Below are positions 1-7,000 of a stretch of 11,212 nt of DNA, piece by piece. The notes below the pieces were generated by a model. The model saw only the letters and a program-made list of their open reading frames with translations. It was not told the DNA's origin and did no database searches. Position 1 is the first letter of the stretch, and each line of letters starts with the position of its first letter. Made by a program: the position numbers and the translations under genes. This DNA is from Cyanobacteriota bacterium (GTDB lineage Bacteria; Cyanobacteriota; Cyanobacteriia; Phormidesmidales; Phormidesmidaceae): positions 1-11,212 of the forward strand of contig JAQCHG010000017.1 of assembly GCA_027619675.1 (NCBI GenBank), written 5' to 3'.

Positions 1-679
1 ACCCTTATCTTTGGCCCCGCAACCAACGGCAGAGCAAGCCCAAAGTGGCATCTTTCTGGTGGATCAACCCCAACTCACCCAGAGCTACATCCAACTGGGC
101 CACCTGGGGGGAGAACTCAGCAACCCTAATCACCCCGCCATGGCGGTGCTGAATGAGGTGCTCAACGGGTTTGGGGGGCGCTTGTTTAATGAAGTGCGAT
201 CGCGCCAAGGGTTGGCCTATGTGGTTTATGCCTTCTGGGCTGCCCGCTATGACTACCCCGGTATGTTTATCGGCGGGGGACAAACGCGATCGGAGGCCAC
301 CGTTCCCTTCATTCAAGCCGTCAAGACAGAGTTGGCCAAGGTCCGCACCACCCCCGTTCCAGAAGCGGAAGTGGAGCGGGCCAAGGATGCTGTGCTCAAC
401 AGCTTTGTGTTCAATTTCCAGAGCCCTGGCCAAACCCTGTCTCGCCTGATCCGCTACGAGTACTACGGCTACCCTGAAGACTTTGTGTTCCAGTTTCGGC
501 AAGCGGTGGCTGACACCACCCCAGCGGATATCCTGGCCGCAGCCCAAGCCCAAATCAAACCAGAGGATCTCGTGGTGCTGGTGGTCGGCAACGCCGCCGA
601 CATCAATCCTTCCCTAGAGACCCTGGATCCCGATGTCCCTGTCACCGCCGTGGACATCACCATTCCCACCGAGAGTTAG
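1..679 (+). CDS. M16-family (insulinase-like) peptidase, C-terminal part, 5' end outside window
   Basis: The frame is open from the left edge (first full codon at base 2) to the TAG at 677-679, so only about the last 225 residues are present. The visible part matches the C-terminal domain of M16 peptidases. It carries the typical block GGRLFNEVRSRQGLAYVVYA, whose Arg/Tyr region in this family helps bind substrate and complete the active-site chamber, and the segment SPGQTLSRLIRYEYYGYP. The zinc motif HxxEH belongs to the N-terminal domain and would lie left of the window. It is therefore not possible to say whether this is the catalytic member or the non-catalytic partner of an M16B pair, which are often adjacent genes. 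The TTG at base 11 is not a credible start, because the frame continues upstream. The end of the frame is clean and no terminator is obvious just after it. Family assignment is firm; subfamily and substrate are unknown. Confidence 0.88.
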   Translation, partial: PLSLAPQPTAEQAQSGIFLVDQPQLTQSYIQLGHLGGELSNPNHPAMAVLNEVLNGFGGRLFNEVRSRQGLAYVVYAFWAARYDYPGMFIGGGQTRSEATVPFIQAVKTELAKVRTTPVPEAEVERAKDAVLNSFVFNFQSPGQTLSRLIRYEYYGYPEDFVFQFRQAVADTTPADILAAAQAQIKPEDLVVLVVGNAADINPSLETLDPDVPVTAVDITIPTES

Positions 680-702
680 GGCATCCCAGTGGCCGTGGGC
701 AG

Positions 703-812
703 GGGGTTTGCGCCCACAGGTTGCGCCCACACCTTGAATCCACAGGTGGAATCCACAGATGGAATCCACAGGCGTCCCCGTAGGCAATAGGCAGGACGGG
801 GTTTGCGCCCAC
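703..812. repeat. Direct repeat pair GGGGTTTGCGCCCAC flanking the tandem array
   Basis: The 15-mer GGGGTTTGCGCCCAC occurs exactly at 703-717 and again at 798-812, a 95-base period, with the 13-bp tandem array between the two copies. A partial copy, TTGCGCCCAC, lies at 721-730. The pattern suggests a small duplicated or expanding intergenic repeat unit. It does not resemble a CRISPR array, because unit sizes and spacings are irregular. Confidence 0.8.
736..774. repeat. Three tandem 13-bp repeats
   Basis: Three adjacent 13-base units read GAATCCACAGGTG (736-748), GAATCCACAGATG (749-761) and GAATCCACAGGCG (762-774). They share the first ten bases and differ only at positions 11 and 12. A decayed relative (CCACAGGTGGAATCT) sits at 822-836. 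Short in-phase repeats like this are common in cyanobacterial intergenic DNA; no function is implied. Confidence 0.9.
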
Positions 813-1029
813 GGACTGCTCCCACAGGTGGAATCTAAAGCAGGACTGACACAGTCACCCTTACGGGCACTACCGATAGCGTTAGGGTCGCCCCTGCCCC
901 CCTTGATCAAGAGGGTGGCGACAGCCGGGGGCTCTTGTAATCGGCTGAAACCGTTCTCAGTGCGTAAGTCATGTAGAAGTTAAACCCACCCTTGGTGCCC
1001 ACCCGTTGAGTGCGTAAACGGGGATGTTC

Positions 1030-1090
1030 AGGTCGTCTGGCCCTTCTCTAGCTCACCCCTAGAGAAGGGCTATGCTGATCAAGACGACCT
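1030..1090 (+). promoter_or_regulatory. Nested stem-loop in the leader of the ABA4-like gene
   Basis: An inner hairpin has perfect 11-bp arms (GCCCTTCTCTA at 1040-1050, TAGAGAAGGGC at 1060-1070) around a 9-base loop. It is enclosed by a second perfect 9-bp stem (AGGTCGTCT at 1030-1038, AGACGACCT at 1082-1090). One base (1039) is unpaired on the left and eleven (1071-1081) on the right. A TTTT run at 1095-1098 follows and the start codon is at 1113. The position suggests a structured 5' leader: an attenuator-like or protein-binding element, or the terminator of a transcript from upstream. It matches no riboswitch class I know. Confidence 0.6.
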
Positions 1091-1112
1091 TACCTTTTCC
1101 CCTGGGGAATCT

Positions 1113-1583
1113 ATGATGCTGAGCGCTGACGGCCTGGAGTTGATCTTTAACGGGGCCAACCTGTTTGTGTTGCCCTTTTGGGCCTTGATGATTCTGTTGC
1201 CCAACTGGGGGGTAACCCAACGGGTGATGGCCTCTTATCTGCCCTACGGGGTGTTAGCCAGCCTGTATATCTTGCTCTTTGTCACCCTGGATGGGGGCGT
1301 TTTGGCAGCCTTCTCGGATCCCCAGTTGAGCCTGAATACCCTGGCAGGGATGTTTGCCGTCCCCCATGTCACCGCCACGGGATGGGTGCACTTCTTAGTG
1401 ATGGACCTATTTGTGGGCCGTTGGATCTATCTACAGGGGCAAGCAGAAAAGCTGTTCACTCGCCATTCCCTAGCCTTCTGCCTGTTCGCGGGTCCCTTGG
1501 GGCTGTTGGTCCACCTGATCACCCGCGCCATCAGCCGTCGCTGGTTCGCGGCTGCGAATACCGAGGCCGCAGACCCCGTTTAG
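1113..1583 (+). CDS. ABA4-like (DUF4281) integral membrane protein
   Basis: This 156-residue protein is strongly hydrophobic, with about four membrane segments (near residues 8-30, 40-62, 88-105 and 118-140). The block HFLVMDLFVGRWIYLQG and the following AGPLGLLVHLITR are hallmarks of the family that includes plant ABA4, a chloroplast protein needed for neoxanthin formation. In cyanobacteria the role of these homologues is not settled; a link to carotenoids or the photosynthetic membrane is an inference from the plant protein. The start is the first of two adjacent ATG codons (1113 and 1116), with a weak purine stretch (TGGGGAA, about 1103-1109) upstream. Length agrees with cyanobacterial members as I remember them. 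The 3' end overlaps the minus-strand pentapeptide gene tail-to-tail over 1470-1583, including the codons for the conserved AGPLGLL segment. A nested hairpin lies just upstream. Confidence 0.87.
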   Translation: MMLSADGLELIFNGANLFVLPFWALMILLPNWGVTQRVMASYLPYGVLASLYILLFVTLDGGVLAAFSDPQLSLNTLAGMFAVPHVTATGWVHFLVMDLFVGRWIYLQGQAEKLFTRHSLAFCLFAGPLGLLVHLITRAISRRWFAAANTEAADPV

Positions 1584-2306
1584 CAAATCATCCCCGGCGT
1601 CGTGGAGGGCCGTGAGGCGATTGTCTTGGCCAGGGGCGGGCAGGGCGTTAAAGGGAATTTCGTCATAGTCCCGGTAGGTGCCGTCGGGCATCCGGGTATA
1701 GAGCAGGTTGCAGCCCTCTAACATGGCTCCCCGCAGATTGGCTCCCCGCAGGTCCGCCCCCCGCAGGTCCGCCCCTTGTAAGTTCACCCCCCGCAGGTCA
1801 CTGCCCCGCAGATTGGCACCGCATAACTTAGAACCGCTGAGGGTCGCTTCCCGCAGGTTGGCCCAGGATAGATTTACCCCCACCATAAAAGCGCCGCTGA
1901 CGAGGCTGCGATAGAGGTTGGCCCGGTGCAGATCCGATCGCAATAAATCGGCCCCAATCAAATTCACCCGCACTAGGGTGGCGCGGGTGAGCCGGGTGCG
2001 AATCAGACTCACCCCCGGCATAAACGCTTCGGTCAAGTCGGCATCCTGGAGGTTGGCATCCACCAGAGTCATGAAGGGGATCTGGGTGCCCCGCAGGTTT
2101 GCGCCGGGTAATTGTACGCCCCGCAGCATAGTGTCCCCCCGCCGAAAGGCGTTCAGCAAGGGATTCCACGGAGCCGACACTTGAGGATTGATCATGGCTG
2201 GCCCAGGCATGGGGGGAGAGGAAACGGACGCTGCCAGTGTTAAGGCTGGGGGTAGATGGCCCAAAGGTGAGGGAATCGGGTTGTTAGCCCCAATATCTTG
2301 GTGCAT
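1470..2306 (-). CDS. Pentapeptide-repeat protein
   Basis: The protein contains roughly 29 consecutive A(D/N)LxG-type pentapeptides, for example GADLRGADLRGANLRG, covering most of the middle of the chain. In this family such repeats fold into a four-sided right-handed beta-helix of about seven coils. Family members have varied or unknown roles; a few mimic DNA and act on gyrase, but nothing here points to that. No signal peptide or membrane segment is evident. Start choice is uncertain: an ATG at 2306 is used here, but the frame is open to a TTG at 2369, and ATG codons at 2210 and 2195 (MINPQVSAPWNPLL) lie closer to the repeats. None has a strong ribosome binding site. On the DNA the repeats appear as imperfect 15-base units around 1727-1860. 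The last 37 codons read antisense through the ABA4-like gene, an unusually long convergent overlap, and look like a poorly conserved tail. Confidence 0.85.
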   Translation of the reverse strand: MHQDIGANNPIPSPLGHLPPALTLAASVSSPPMPGPAMINPQVSAPWNPLLNAFRRGDTMLRGVQLPGANLRGTQIPFMTLVDANLQDADLTEAFMPGVSLIRTRLTRATLVRVNLIGADLLRSDLHRANLYRSLVSGAFMVGVNLSWANLREATLSGSKLCGANLRGSDLRGVNLQGADLRGADLRGANLRGAMLEGCNLLYTRMPDGTYRDYDEIPFNALPAPGQDNRLTALHDAGDDLLNGVCGLGIRSREPATADGAGDQVDQQPQGTREQAEG

Positions 2307-2768
2307 GACCCTAAGGAATCCAGGATTGCCCACCTCGGCTATGGTGAGGGTGATGGGTGCCCGGTGCAAGACTGCGCCTATCCTGGGGGGATGGGGGGCA
2401 TTGGCAGGGGGCCATTGGCGAGGGTGATGCCCTGGGGGAGATGGCTGCTGCTGCGATCGCGGCCCTAGGCCGATCTGGATAGTAGACTAATGCTCCACTA
2501 TTCGTCGTCGCTGCCGTATTTGCCGTGAAAATACGGGGATTGCTGTCCCTTTGTATGTTTTCAGCGTAATCTAGCCGCCCCGACTTACGGAAAACCCCTG
2601 GGAAATCTTCAAATTGATCCGGTGCCTTGATACCAGGGCCTGATATCCCATCCCTTTGCCTATCGATCTTGAGGGTCCCTAAAGCCTTGGCGGCGCAAGC
2701 ATCAGAGTTTTGGGGATGGGCGAGCCTTCAGTGGCGGCACGTCATCTGAGCCGATCGGGGTGAGTAGA
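2307..2768. other. Non-coding gap between kinase and pentapeptide gene
   Basis: The gap lies downstream of the hybrid kinase and upstream of the pentapeptide gene, both on the minus strand. If the TTG start at 2369 is used, the gap shrinks to 2370-2768. It contains a HIP1 octamer (2453-2460) and an 8-bp stem-loop (CCGTATTT at 2514-2521, AAATACGG at 2529-2536, 7-base loop) with no T-run on the minus strand, so it is not a convincing terminator. No supported gene is seen. Confidence 0.6.
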
Positions 2769-5700
2769 TCAGGGCACGGAGGGCTCGGAGACCGTCGCCG
2801 CCAACATCCCCTGAATGCGGTCTAGTAGGGTCCGCAGGCGCACGGGTTTGGTCAAGTAGTCATTGGCACCCGCAGCATGACAAGCGGCCTCATCCTGGGG
2901 TTTCGCCAAAGCCGTCAGGGCCAGAATGGGGGTGGCCGACAGGCGATCGTGGCTGCGAATTTGACGAATGGCCTCTAACCCATCCACATGGGGCATTTGA
3001 ATATCCATGAGGATGATGGCAGGGGGCTCCAGCAAGGCCAGATCAATCGCCTGCTGACCATCCAGGGCTCGCGTTACCCGATACCCCCGGCTGGAGAGGT
3101 AGTCCATCATGCTGGCGGCGTTGGCATCGTTATCTTCCGCCAGCAGCACCAAGGCCCGTGCCAGGGAGGCTGTGGCTTGGGAGGGCCGTGCTGGGTGCTC
3201 CTGCTGGGGAGTGTCAGCGCTCCCAGGGAGCGGCTGCAAGGGCGGCAGGATCCAGGCATGGGGCTGGTAGGGCAGGGTGACGGTGAAGCAACTGCCCACC
3301 CCCGGTTCACTGCCCACCTGCACCGTGCCGCCGTGGAGGTCCACCAGTCGCCGCACGAGGGCCAGCCCTAACCCCGTGCCCTCATGGCGACGGTTGAGGC
3401 GGCTATCCACCTGCATAAAGGGTTTGAATAACTTGTCTTGATCTGCCGGGGCGATGCCAATGCCCGTATCGATCACTTGCAGCATCAGGGTGCCATGGGC
3501 GGGCGATCGCTGGGCTTGGGCCACGATTTGGACTTGGCCCCCCTCTGGGGTGAATTTCACCGCATTGCTGAGCAGGTTGATGAGGATCTGGCGCAGGCGT
3601 TTTTCATCGGCCTCAATGTCGGGCAGAGGATCAGCAACCTCAATCTGGAGACGAATCGCTTTTTTGTAGGCTTGCTGGCGCACAAAGGCGAGGCTGTTTT
3701 TGCACAGCAGGGACACCGACACCCGACTTTTTTGCAGTTCTAGTTTGCCCGCCTCCACTTTGGACAAGTCGAGGATGTCGTTAATCAGAGACAGCAGGTG
3801 GCGACCGCTATGGTCAATGGTTTGTAGGGAGTTGGCTTGGCGATCGGTGATGCTGCCAAAAATACCCTCCGAGAGGGCCTCGGTCATGCCCAAAATGGCG
3901 TTGAGGGGGGTGCGCAGTTCGTGGCTCATGTTGGCCAAAAACTCATCCTTGAGGCGGGTGGCCCGGTGCAGATCGGCATTGGCTAGGGTGAGCCGCGCGT
4001 TGGTGTCTTGCAATGCCTGTTCAGCGGCTTTGCGATCGCTGACATCCGCCAGGTAGCCCACGATTTCCAGGGCCTCCCCCGCCTCATTCCGCACGAGGCG
4101 CAGTTCGTCCCGCAGCCAACAATAGTGACCGTCGCGGTGGCGAAAGCGATATTCGTGGCTGGCGCGGTTGTTCTCAAAGAGTTGGGGGATGGCGGCCAGG
4201 ACACGATCGCGATCGTCGGGGTGAAGATGATCCGGCCAGAATTGAGAGTTTTCCAGCAGCACCTCCGGGGGGTGCCCCAGCAAATCGGGGACATTGGCAC
4301 TGACAAAGGTGCAGACATAGGGGGCCGCAGCAGGACAGGAATAGGTCACCGCCAAGCTAGAGGACAGCACAAACTCCAGGCGTTGACGAAAGGCATGGGC
4401 AGTGGCTTCCGCCTGCCGCTGTTGGGTAATGTCCTTGGCAATGCCCACATAGCCTGTCACCTGGCGATCAGGGCTCCACAGGGGAGAGATGGTGAGGGAC
4501 ACAGGGACGCGATCGCCTTGGCGGGTGCGATAGGTCCAGGCCTGTTCGGTTAAATCCCCCATCAAGGCTTTGACCGTAAAGACCTCAAAACTAGGCTCAA
4601 TGGTGCGTCCCAGTTCCTGACTCAGGGTCATACTGTGGGCCGCCACTTCCTCTGGGTCATGGAAGGTCATGGGGGTCAGTTGCCCCACCACCGATGCTGC
4701 GGAGTAGCCCAGCATCCGTTCTGCCCCCGCATTAAAGGTTTGGATCACGCCGTTGGGATCGGTGGAAATGATGGCGTAATCGGTGCTGTCTAAAATTCCC
4801 CGCTGCAAACTGCTCACTTTCAACAGGGCGGCCTGGGTGGTTTTCTCCACGGTGATGTCGTCCACCAGGTAGAGAAACCCTGCGGGTCGCCCAAACCCAT
4901 CCAGCAACCCTGCCCCCGTTACCTTCACCCATAGCGGGGTCGCCCCCGAGGCGGTTTGGGGCCAGCACTGTTTTTCAAAGGTGACCATGGGCAAGGTGCG
5001 GTCCAGCAACGGATCAAAGACATGGCCCTCCTCTGGGGTGACCATGGCCAGCACCCCTTGGATGGTTTGTTGCAGAATGCCCTCACGGGAATAGCCCAGC
5101 ATTTGGCGGAGGCTGGTGTTGGCCCGCAGAATGTGGCCCTTGAGATCGGTGATGGCAATGCCCACCGGGCTCTGATCAAACACCCCCCGAAATCGACTTT
5201 CGCTGGCTCGTAGGGCCGCCGTGCGCTGGTCGATGCGGTCCTCTAATTCTTGGTTGAGCTGAAAGAGTTCTCGCTCCATGGTTTTGCGATCGCCGATGTC
5301 GCGAATGATCACCAGCACCTCGTTATCGTTGAGGGGCACGATCCGCACCTCCTCATCCCGCAAGTCGCCATCTACCTCCAACACCTGGTCGTAGATCTGG
5401 ACGTTCCCCGTTACCACTGCTTGATGGGCATGGTAAAGCCGCTGCTCGGCAATATCGTCGGGCAGGATATGATGCACCGTCTTGTCCTGAAGGCTGGGGT
5501 CCGCCACCTTGACCCGCACTTGCCCCCCCGCCAGCATCTGGAGATAGTTGCCGTCCAAATCCATTTGAATCAGCAAATCTGGCAGCGCCGAGATAATTGC
5601 CCGGTTGGTGGCCTCACTCTGGGCCAGGGCTGTCTCCACCCGTTTGCGATCGCTAATATCGCGACACAGACAGAGGTAATAGGGCTGCGCCTGCCACCAA

Positions 5701-6440
5701 AAGCGACTTGCCCAGACCTCCACCGCGTAATCGGTGCCATCGGGGCGGCGGTGTTGGGTTTCAAAGGACCACTGTCCCTGCTCCGTAGCCGCCGCTTGGG
5801 CCATGGCCTGGGCTGACCAATCGACATCCCAGTGGCTGATGTGACTGCCTCGCAGGGCCTCCCTGGTGCATCCTAAAAGCTGGGCCAAGCGATCGTTGGC
5901 CTCCACCACCTGACCGTCAGCATCCACCACCATGACGGCGTCGGGCAGCGCCTCAAACAGGGCTTGGCGCTGGGCCAGTTGATTTTCCAATTGGGCGGTG
6001 CGATCGGCCACCAATTGCCGCAGGCGCTGCTCATCGGCCTGGCGGAAGGCTTGATTCTTGGCCCGCTCGATCGCATAGCGCAGCGATCGCACCAGCAACG
6101 ACCCCGTCACTTCCCCCTTGTCGATATAGTCTTGTGCCCCTTGGCGTAGGGCCGCTAACCCCAAATCCGGCCCATTCATCCCCGTCATTACCACCACAGG
6201 CACCTGGGGAGCCACCTGCCGCCACCGCTGCACCGTCTCTAACCCTTGGGAATCGGGCACATAGAGATCAGACAGCACCACATCAAACCTATCCTGCTGA
6301 ATTCGCCGATGGGCCTCTGCCCAACTCAGGGCATGAACCACCTGCCAGACATCCTCGGGTTGGGTGGAAAGCAGATCCTGTAACAGTGCTGCAAACTCGA
6401 CATCATCCTCTAAAAACAGAAGGCGAATCGTGGACCGCAT
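2769..6440 (-). CDS. Cytoplasmic hybrid histidine kinase: REC, five PAS domains, HisKA, HATPase, REC
   Basis: This 1223-residue sensor kinase has a clear multidomain layout. An N-terminal receiver (about residues 5-122) has acidic residues E11, D12 and D13, phospho-acceptor D58, T86 and K108. A short coiled coil follows (about 125-158). Five PAS-type domains then lie at roughly 160-272, 277-390, 412-535, 544-665 and 683-805; the last is of the PAS_3 kind. The dimerisation and phosphotransfer domain contains MSHELRTPLNA with H840. The ATP-binding domain has the N box NLLSNAVKF and the glycine boxes DTGIGI and GTGLGLAL. A C-terminal receiver carries D1146 in ILMDIQMPHVDG. There are no membrane segments, so it is a soluble multi-input phosphorelay protein; the signals could be redox, light or ligands, and none of the PAS domains shows an obvious cofactor motif. 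Start ATG at 6440, stop TGA at 2769-2771. No output regulator or HPt gene is adjacent. Six HIP1 octamers lie inside it. Confidence 0.95.
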   Translation of the reverse strand: MRSTIRLLFLEDDVEFAALLQDLLSTQPEDVWQVVHALSWAEAHRRIQQDRFDVVLSDLYVPDSQGLETVQRWRQVAPQVPVVVMTGMNGPDLGLAALRQGAQDYIDKGEVTGSLLVRSLRYAIERAKNQAFRQADEQRLRQLVADRTAQLENQLAQRQALFEALPDAVMVVDADGQVVEANDRLAQLLGCTREALRGSHISHWDVDWSAQAMAQAAATEQGQWSFETQHRRPDGTDYAVEVWASRFWWQAQPYYLCLCRDISDRKRVETALAQSEATNRAIISALPDLLIQMDLDGNYLQMLAGGQVRVKVADPSLQDKTVHHILPDDIAEQRLYHAHQAVVTGNVQIYDQVLEVDGDLRDEEVRIVPLNDNEVLVIIRDIGDRKTMERELFQLNQELEDRIDQRTAALRASESRFRGVFDQSPVGIAITDLKGHILRANTSLRQMLGYSREGILQQTIQGVLAMVTPEEGHVFDPLLDRTLPMVTFEKQCWPQTASGATPLWVKVTGAGLLDGFGRPAGFLYLVDDITVEKTTQAALLKVSSLQRGILDSTDYAIISTDPNGVIQTFNAGAERMLGYSAASVVGQLTPMTFHDPEEVAAHSMTLSQELGRTIEPSFEVFTVKALMGDLTEQAWTYRTRQGDRVPVSLTISPLWSPDRQVTGYVGIAKDITQQRQAEATAHAFRQRLEFVLSSSLAVTYSCPAAAPYVCTFVSANVPDLLGHPPEVLLENSQFWPDHLHPDDRDRVLAAIPQLFENNRASHEYRFRHRDGHYCWLRDELRLVRNEAGEALEIVGYLADVSDRKAAEQALQDTNARLTLANADLHRATRLKDEFLANMSHELRTPLNAILGMTEALSEGIFGSITDRQANSLQTIDHSGRHLLSLINDILDLSKVEAGKLELQKSRVSVSLLCKNSLAFVRQQAYKKAIRLQIEVADPLPDIEADEKRLRQILINLLSNAVKFTPEGGQVQIVAQAQRSPAHGTLMLQVIDTGIGIAPADQDKLFKPFMQVDSRLNRRHEGTGLGLALVRRLVDLHGGTVQVGSEPGVGSCFTVTLPYQPHAWILPPLQPLPGSADTPQQEHPARPSQATASLARALVLLAEDNDANAASMMDYLSSRGYRVTRALDGQQAIDLALLEPPAIILMDIQMPHVDGLEAIRQIRSHDRLSATPILALTALAKPQDEAACHAAGANDYLTKPVRLRTLLDRIQGMLAATVSEPSVP

Positions 6441-6588
6441 AAGCCCTTACCACCCCAAACGTCCTTGACTAACCCCCACAGAACCCCAATCCGTCAATTC
6501 ACCCAAGACTGATATCCAGCGGCCACACCCGATGCTAGGGTGCGTTATCCATCCAGGATGCAAGCTGGTCAGGTTCAGCACGACCGCG

Positions 6589-6673
6589 CCCGTTGCGGCC
6601 ATTTGCCTAGGGGCTGTCACCGTTTCGCCACCAGGGGTCTAGCTGGGCTGGGTAACAGCCCCTAGACAACGGG
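6589..6673. other. Long inverted repeat, possible structured RNA
   Basis: Perfect 11-bp arms CTAGGGGCTGT (6607-6617) and ACAGCCCCTAG (6655-6665) extend inward by three more pairs after one mismatch (ACC 6619-6621 with GGT 6651-6653). They are enclosed by a further 7-bp stem (CCCGTTG 6589-6595 with CAACGGG 6667-6673). Total span is 85 bases. No T-run follows on either strand, so a simple terminator is unlikely. It could be a 5' leader element of either divergent gene, a small RNA, or a remnant mobile repeat. No known RNA family is recognised. Confidence 0.55.
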
Positions 6674-6700
6674 GCCTGCTCAGTAGATCCCATGCAAAAC

Positions 6701-6722
6701 CTTGATCCTTGCTTGATCCTTG
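6701..6722. repeat. Tandem pair of CTTGATCCTTG
   Basis: Two exact, directly adjacent copies of the 11-mer CTTGATCCTTG occupy 6701-6711 and 6712-6722, about 190 bases upstream of the psb35 promoter. An 11-base period is close to one helical turn, so the copies would present the same DNA face. This could be an operator or chance slippage. Confidence 0.75.
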
Positions 6723-6912
6723 AATCCAAGAATGGCGCTTCTATAAGCCACCATTAACCTTTTTCTAAGGTTGCCCTACCCCATGGCGATTACCCCATCG
6801 GGGGAATACCGAACCCTGCATTCCACCCAGGTATTGGCCCATAGCCCAGGCCGCCTTCAGAGTCCTATTAGGCTTAAGCGGATCTGGCCAAACCGAAATT
6901 CGTCAACCCAAG

Positions 6913-6942
6913 TTGACACTTTGTTACATTATTCGTTACATT
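6913..6942 (+). promoter_or_regulatory. Probable psb35 promoter (-35/-10)
   Basis: A perfect -35 hexamer TTGACA (6913-6918) is followed after 18 bases by TACATT (6937-6942), a four-of-six match to TATAAT. Transcription would start near 6950, giving a leader of about 50 bases before the ATG at 7001. The -10 element lies inside the HLR1 array. Confidence 0.6.
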
Positions 6943-6952
6943 GGTTTACAGA
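6923..6952 (+). promoter_or_regulatory. HLR1 motif (RpaB site) with an extra half-site
   Basis: The HLR1 consensus is two copies of (G/T)TTACA(T/A)(T/A) separated by two bases. Here GTTACATT (6935-6942), GG, TTTACAGA (6945-6952) fits except for one base in the second half. A further perfect half-site GTTACATT lies upstream at 6923-6930 with a four-base gap. HLR1 is the binding motif of the response regulator RpaB, which controls high-light genes in cyanobacteria. Sites overlapping the core promoter are known to act as low-light repressor sites, which is the arrangement here. Binding itself is inferred. Confidence 0.68.
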
Positions 6953-6985
6953 TGGATAGACATTTCCACAGACGCCATCCAACCC

Positions 6986-6992
6986 AGGAGGT
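6986..6992 (+). promoter_or_regulatory. Strong Shine-Dalgarno of psb35
   Basis: AGGAGGT at 6986-6992 lies eight bases before the ATG at 7001. It decides the start codon: an in-frame upstream TTG at 6941 would sit inside the promoter and HLR1 region and adds 20 residues unlike the family. Confidence 0.9.
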
Positions 6993-7000
6993 TTAACCCC

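Larger units (their letters stand above)
680..1029. other. Non-coding stretch with short repeats
   Basis: This gap separates the M16 gene from the leader of the ABA4-like gene. Short frames exist in it on both strands, but they run across the tandem repeats, have low-complexity translations and resemble no family. Apart from the repeats listed separately, there is a direct repeat AGTGCGTAA at 959-967 and 1009-1017, each preceded by a CCGTT-containing segment. I see no convincing promoter or RNA gene. Confidence 0.6.
6441..6912. other. Divergent intergenic region between kinase and psb35
   Basis: The region separates two divergently transcribed genes and should hold the kinase promoter (minus) and upstream control DNA of psb35 (plus). 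No clear -35/-10 pair was found for the kinase. It contains the inverted repeat at 6589-6673, a tandem pair of an 11-mer at 6701-6722 and a 6-bp hairpin at 6756-6772. A short frame near 6771-6959 has no family resemblance and overlaps the psb35 promoter, so it is not called. Confidence 0.6.

Noticed and set aside
736..774. CRISPR-like repeat array
   Set aside because: Units are only 13 bases and directly adjacent, with no spacers and no cas genes.
614..910. Minus-strand frame of 98 codons over the end of the M16 gene
   Set aside because: It is antisense to conserved coding sequence and runs through the repeats; the translation is repeat-driven.
759..983. Plus-strand frame of 74 codons in the first intergenic region
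   Set aside because: It starts inside the tandem repeat, has no ribosome binding site and resembles no family.
6540..6680. TPP riboswitch on the minus strand, because TGAACCTGA occurs at 6569-6577
   Set aside because: The other required parts, CTGAGA with its following ACCC and the 3' GCGTAGGGA segment, are absent at the proper places, and no thiamine gene is nearby.
6520..6680. 6S RNA or SRP RNA in the divergent region
   Set aside because: The inverted repeat is rod-like, but I cannot find the central open bubble with a long closing stem for 6S, nor the GGAAG-containing SRP core. No family match can be claimed by eye.
6771..6959. Short plus-strand frame ahead of psb35
   Set aside because: It covers the psb35 promoter and HLR1 array, lacks a ribosome binding site and has no recognisable features.
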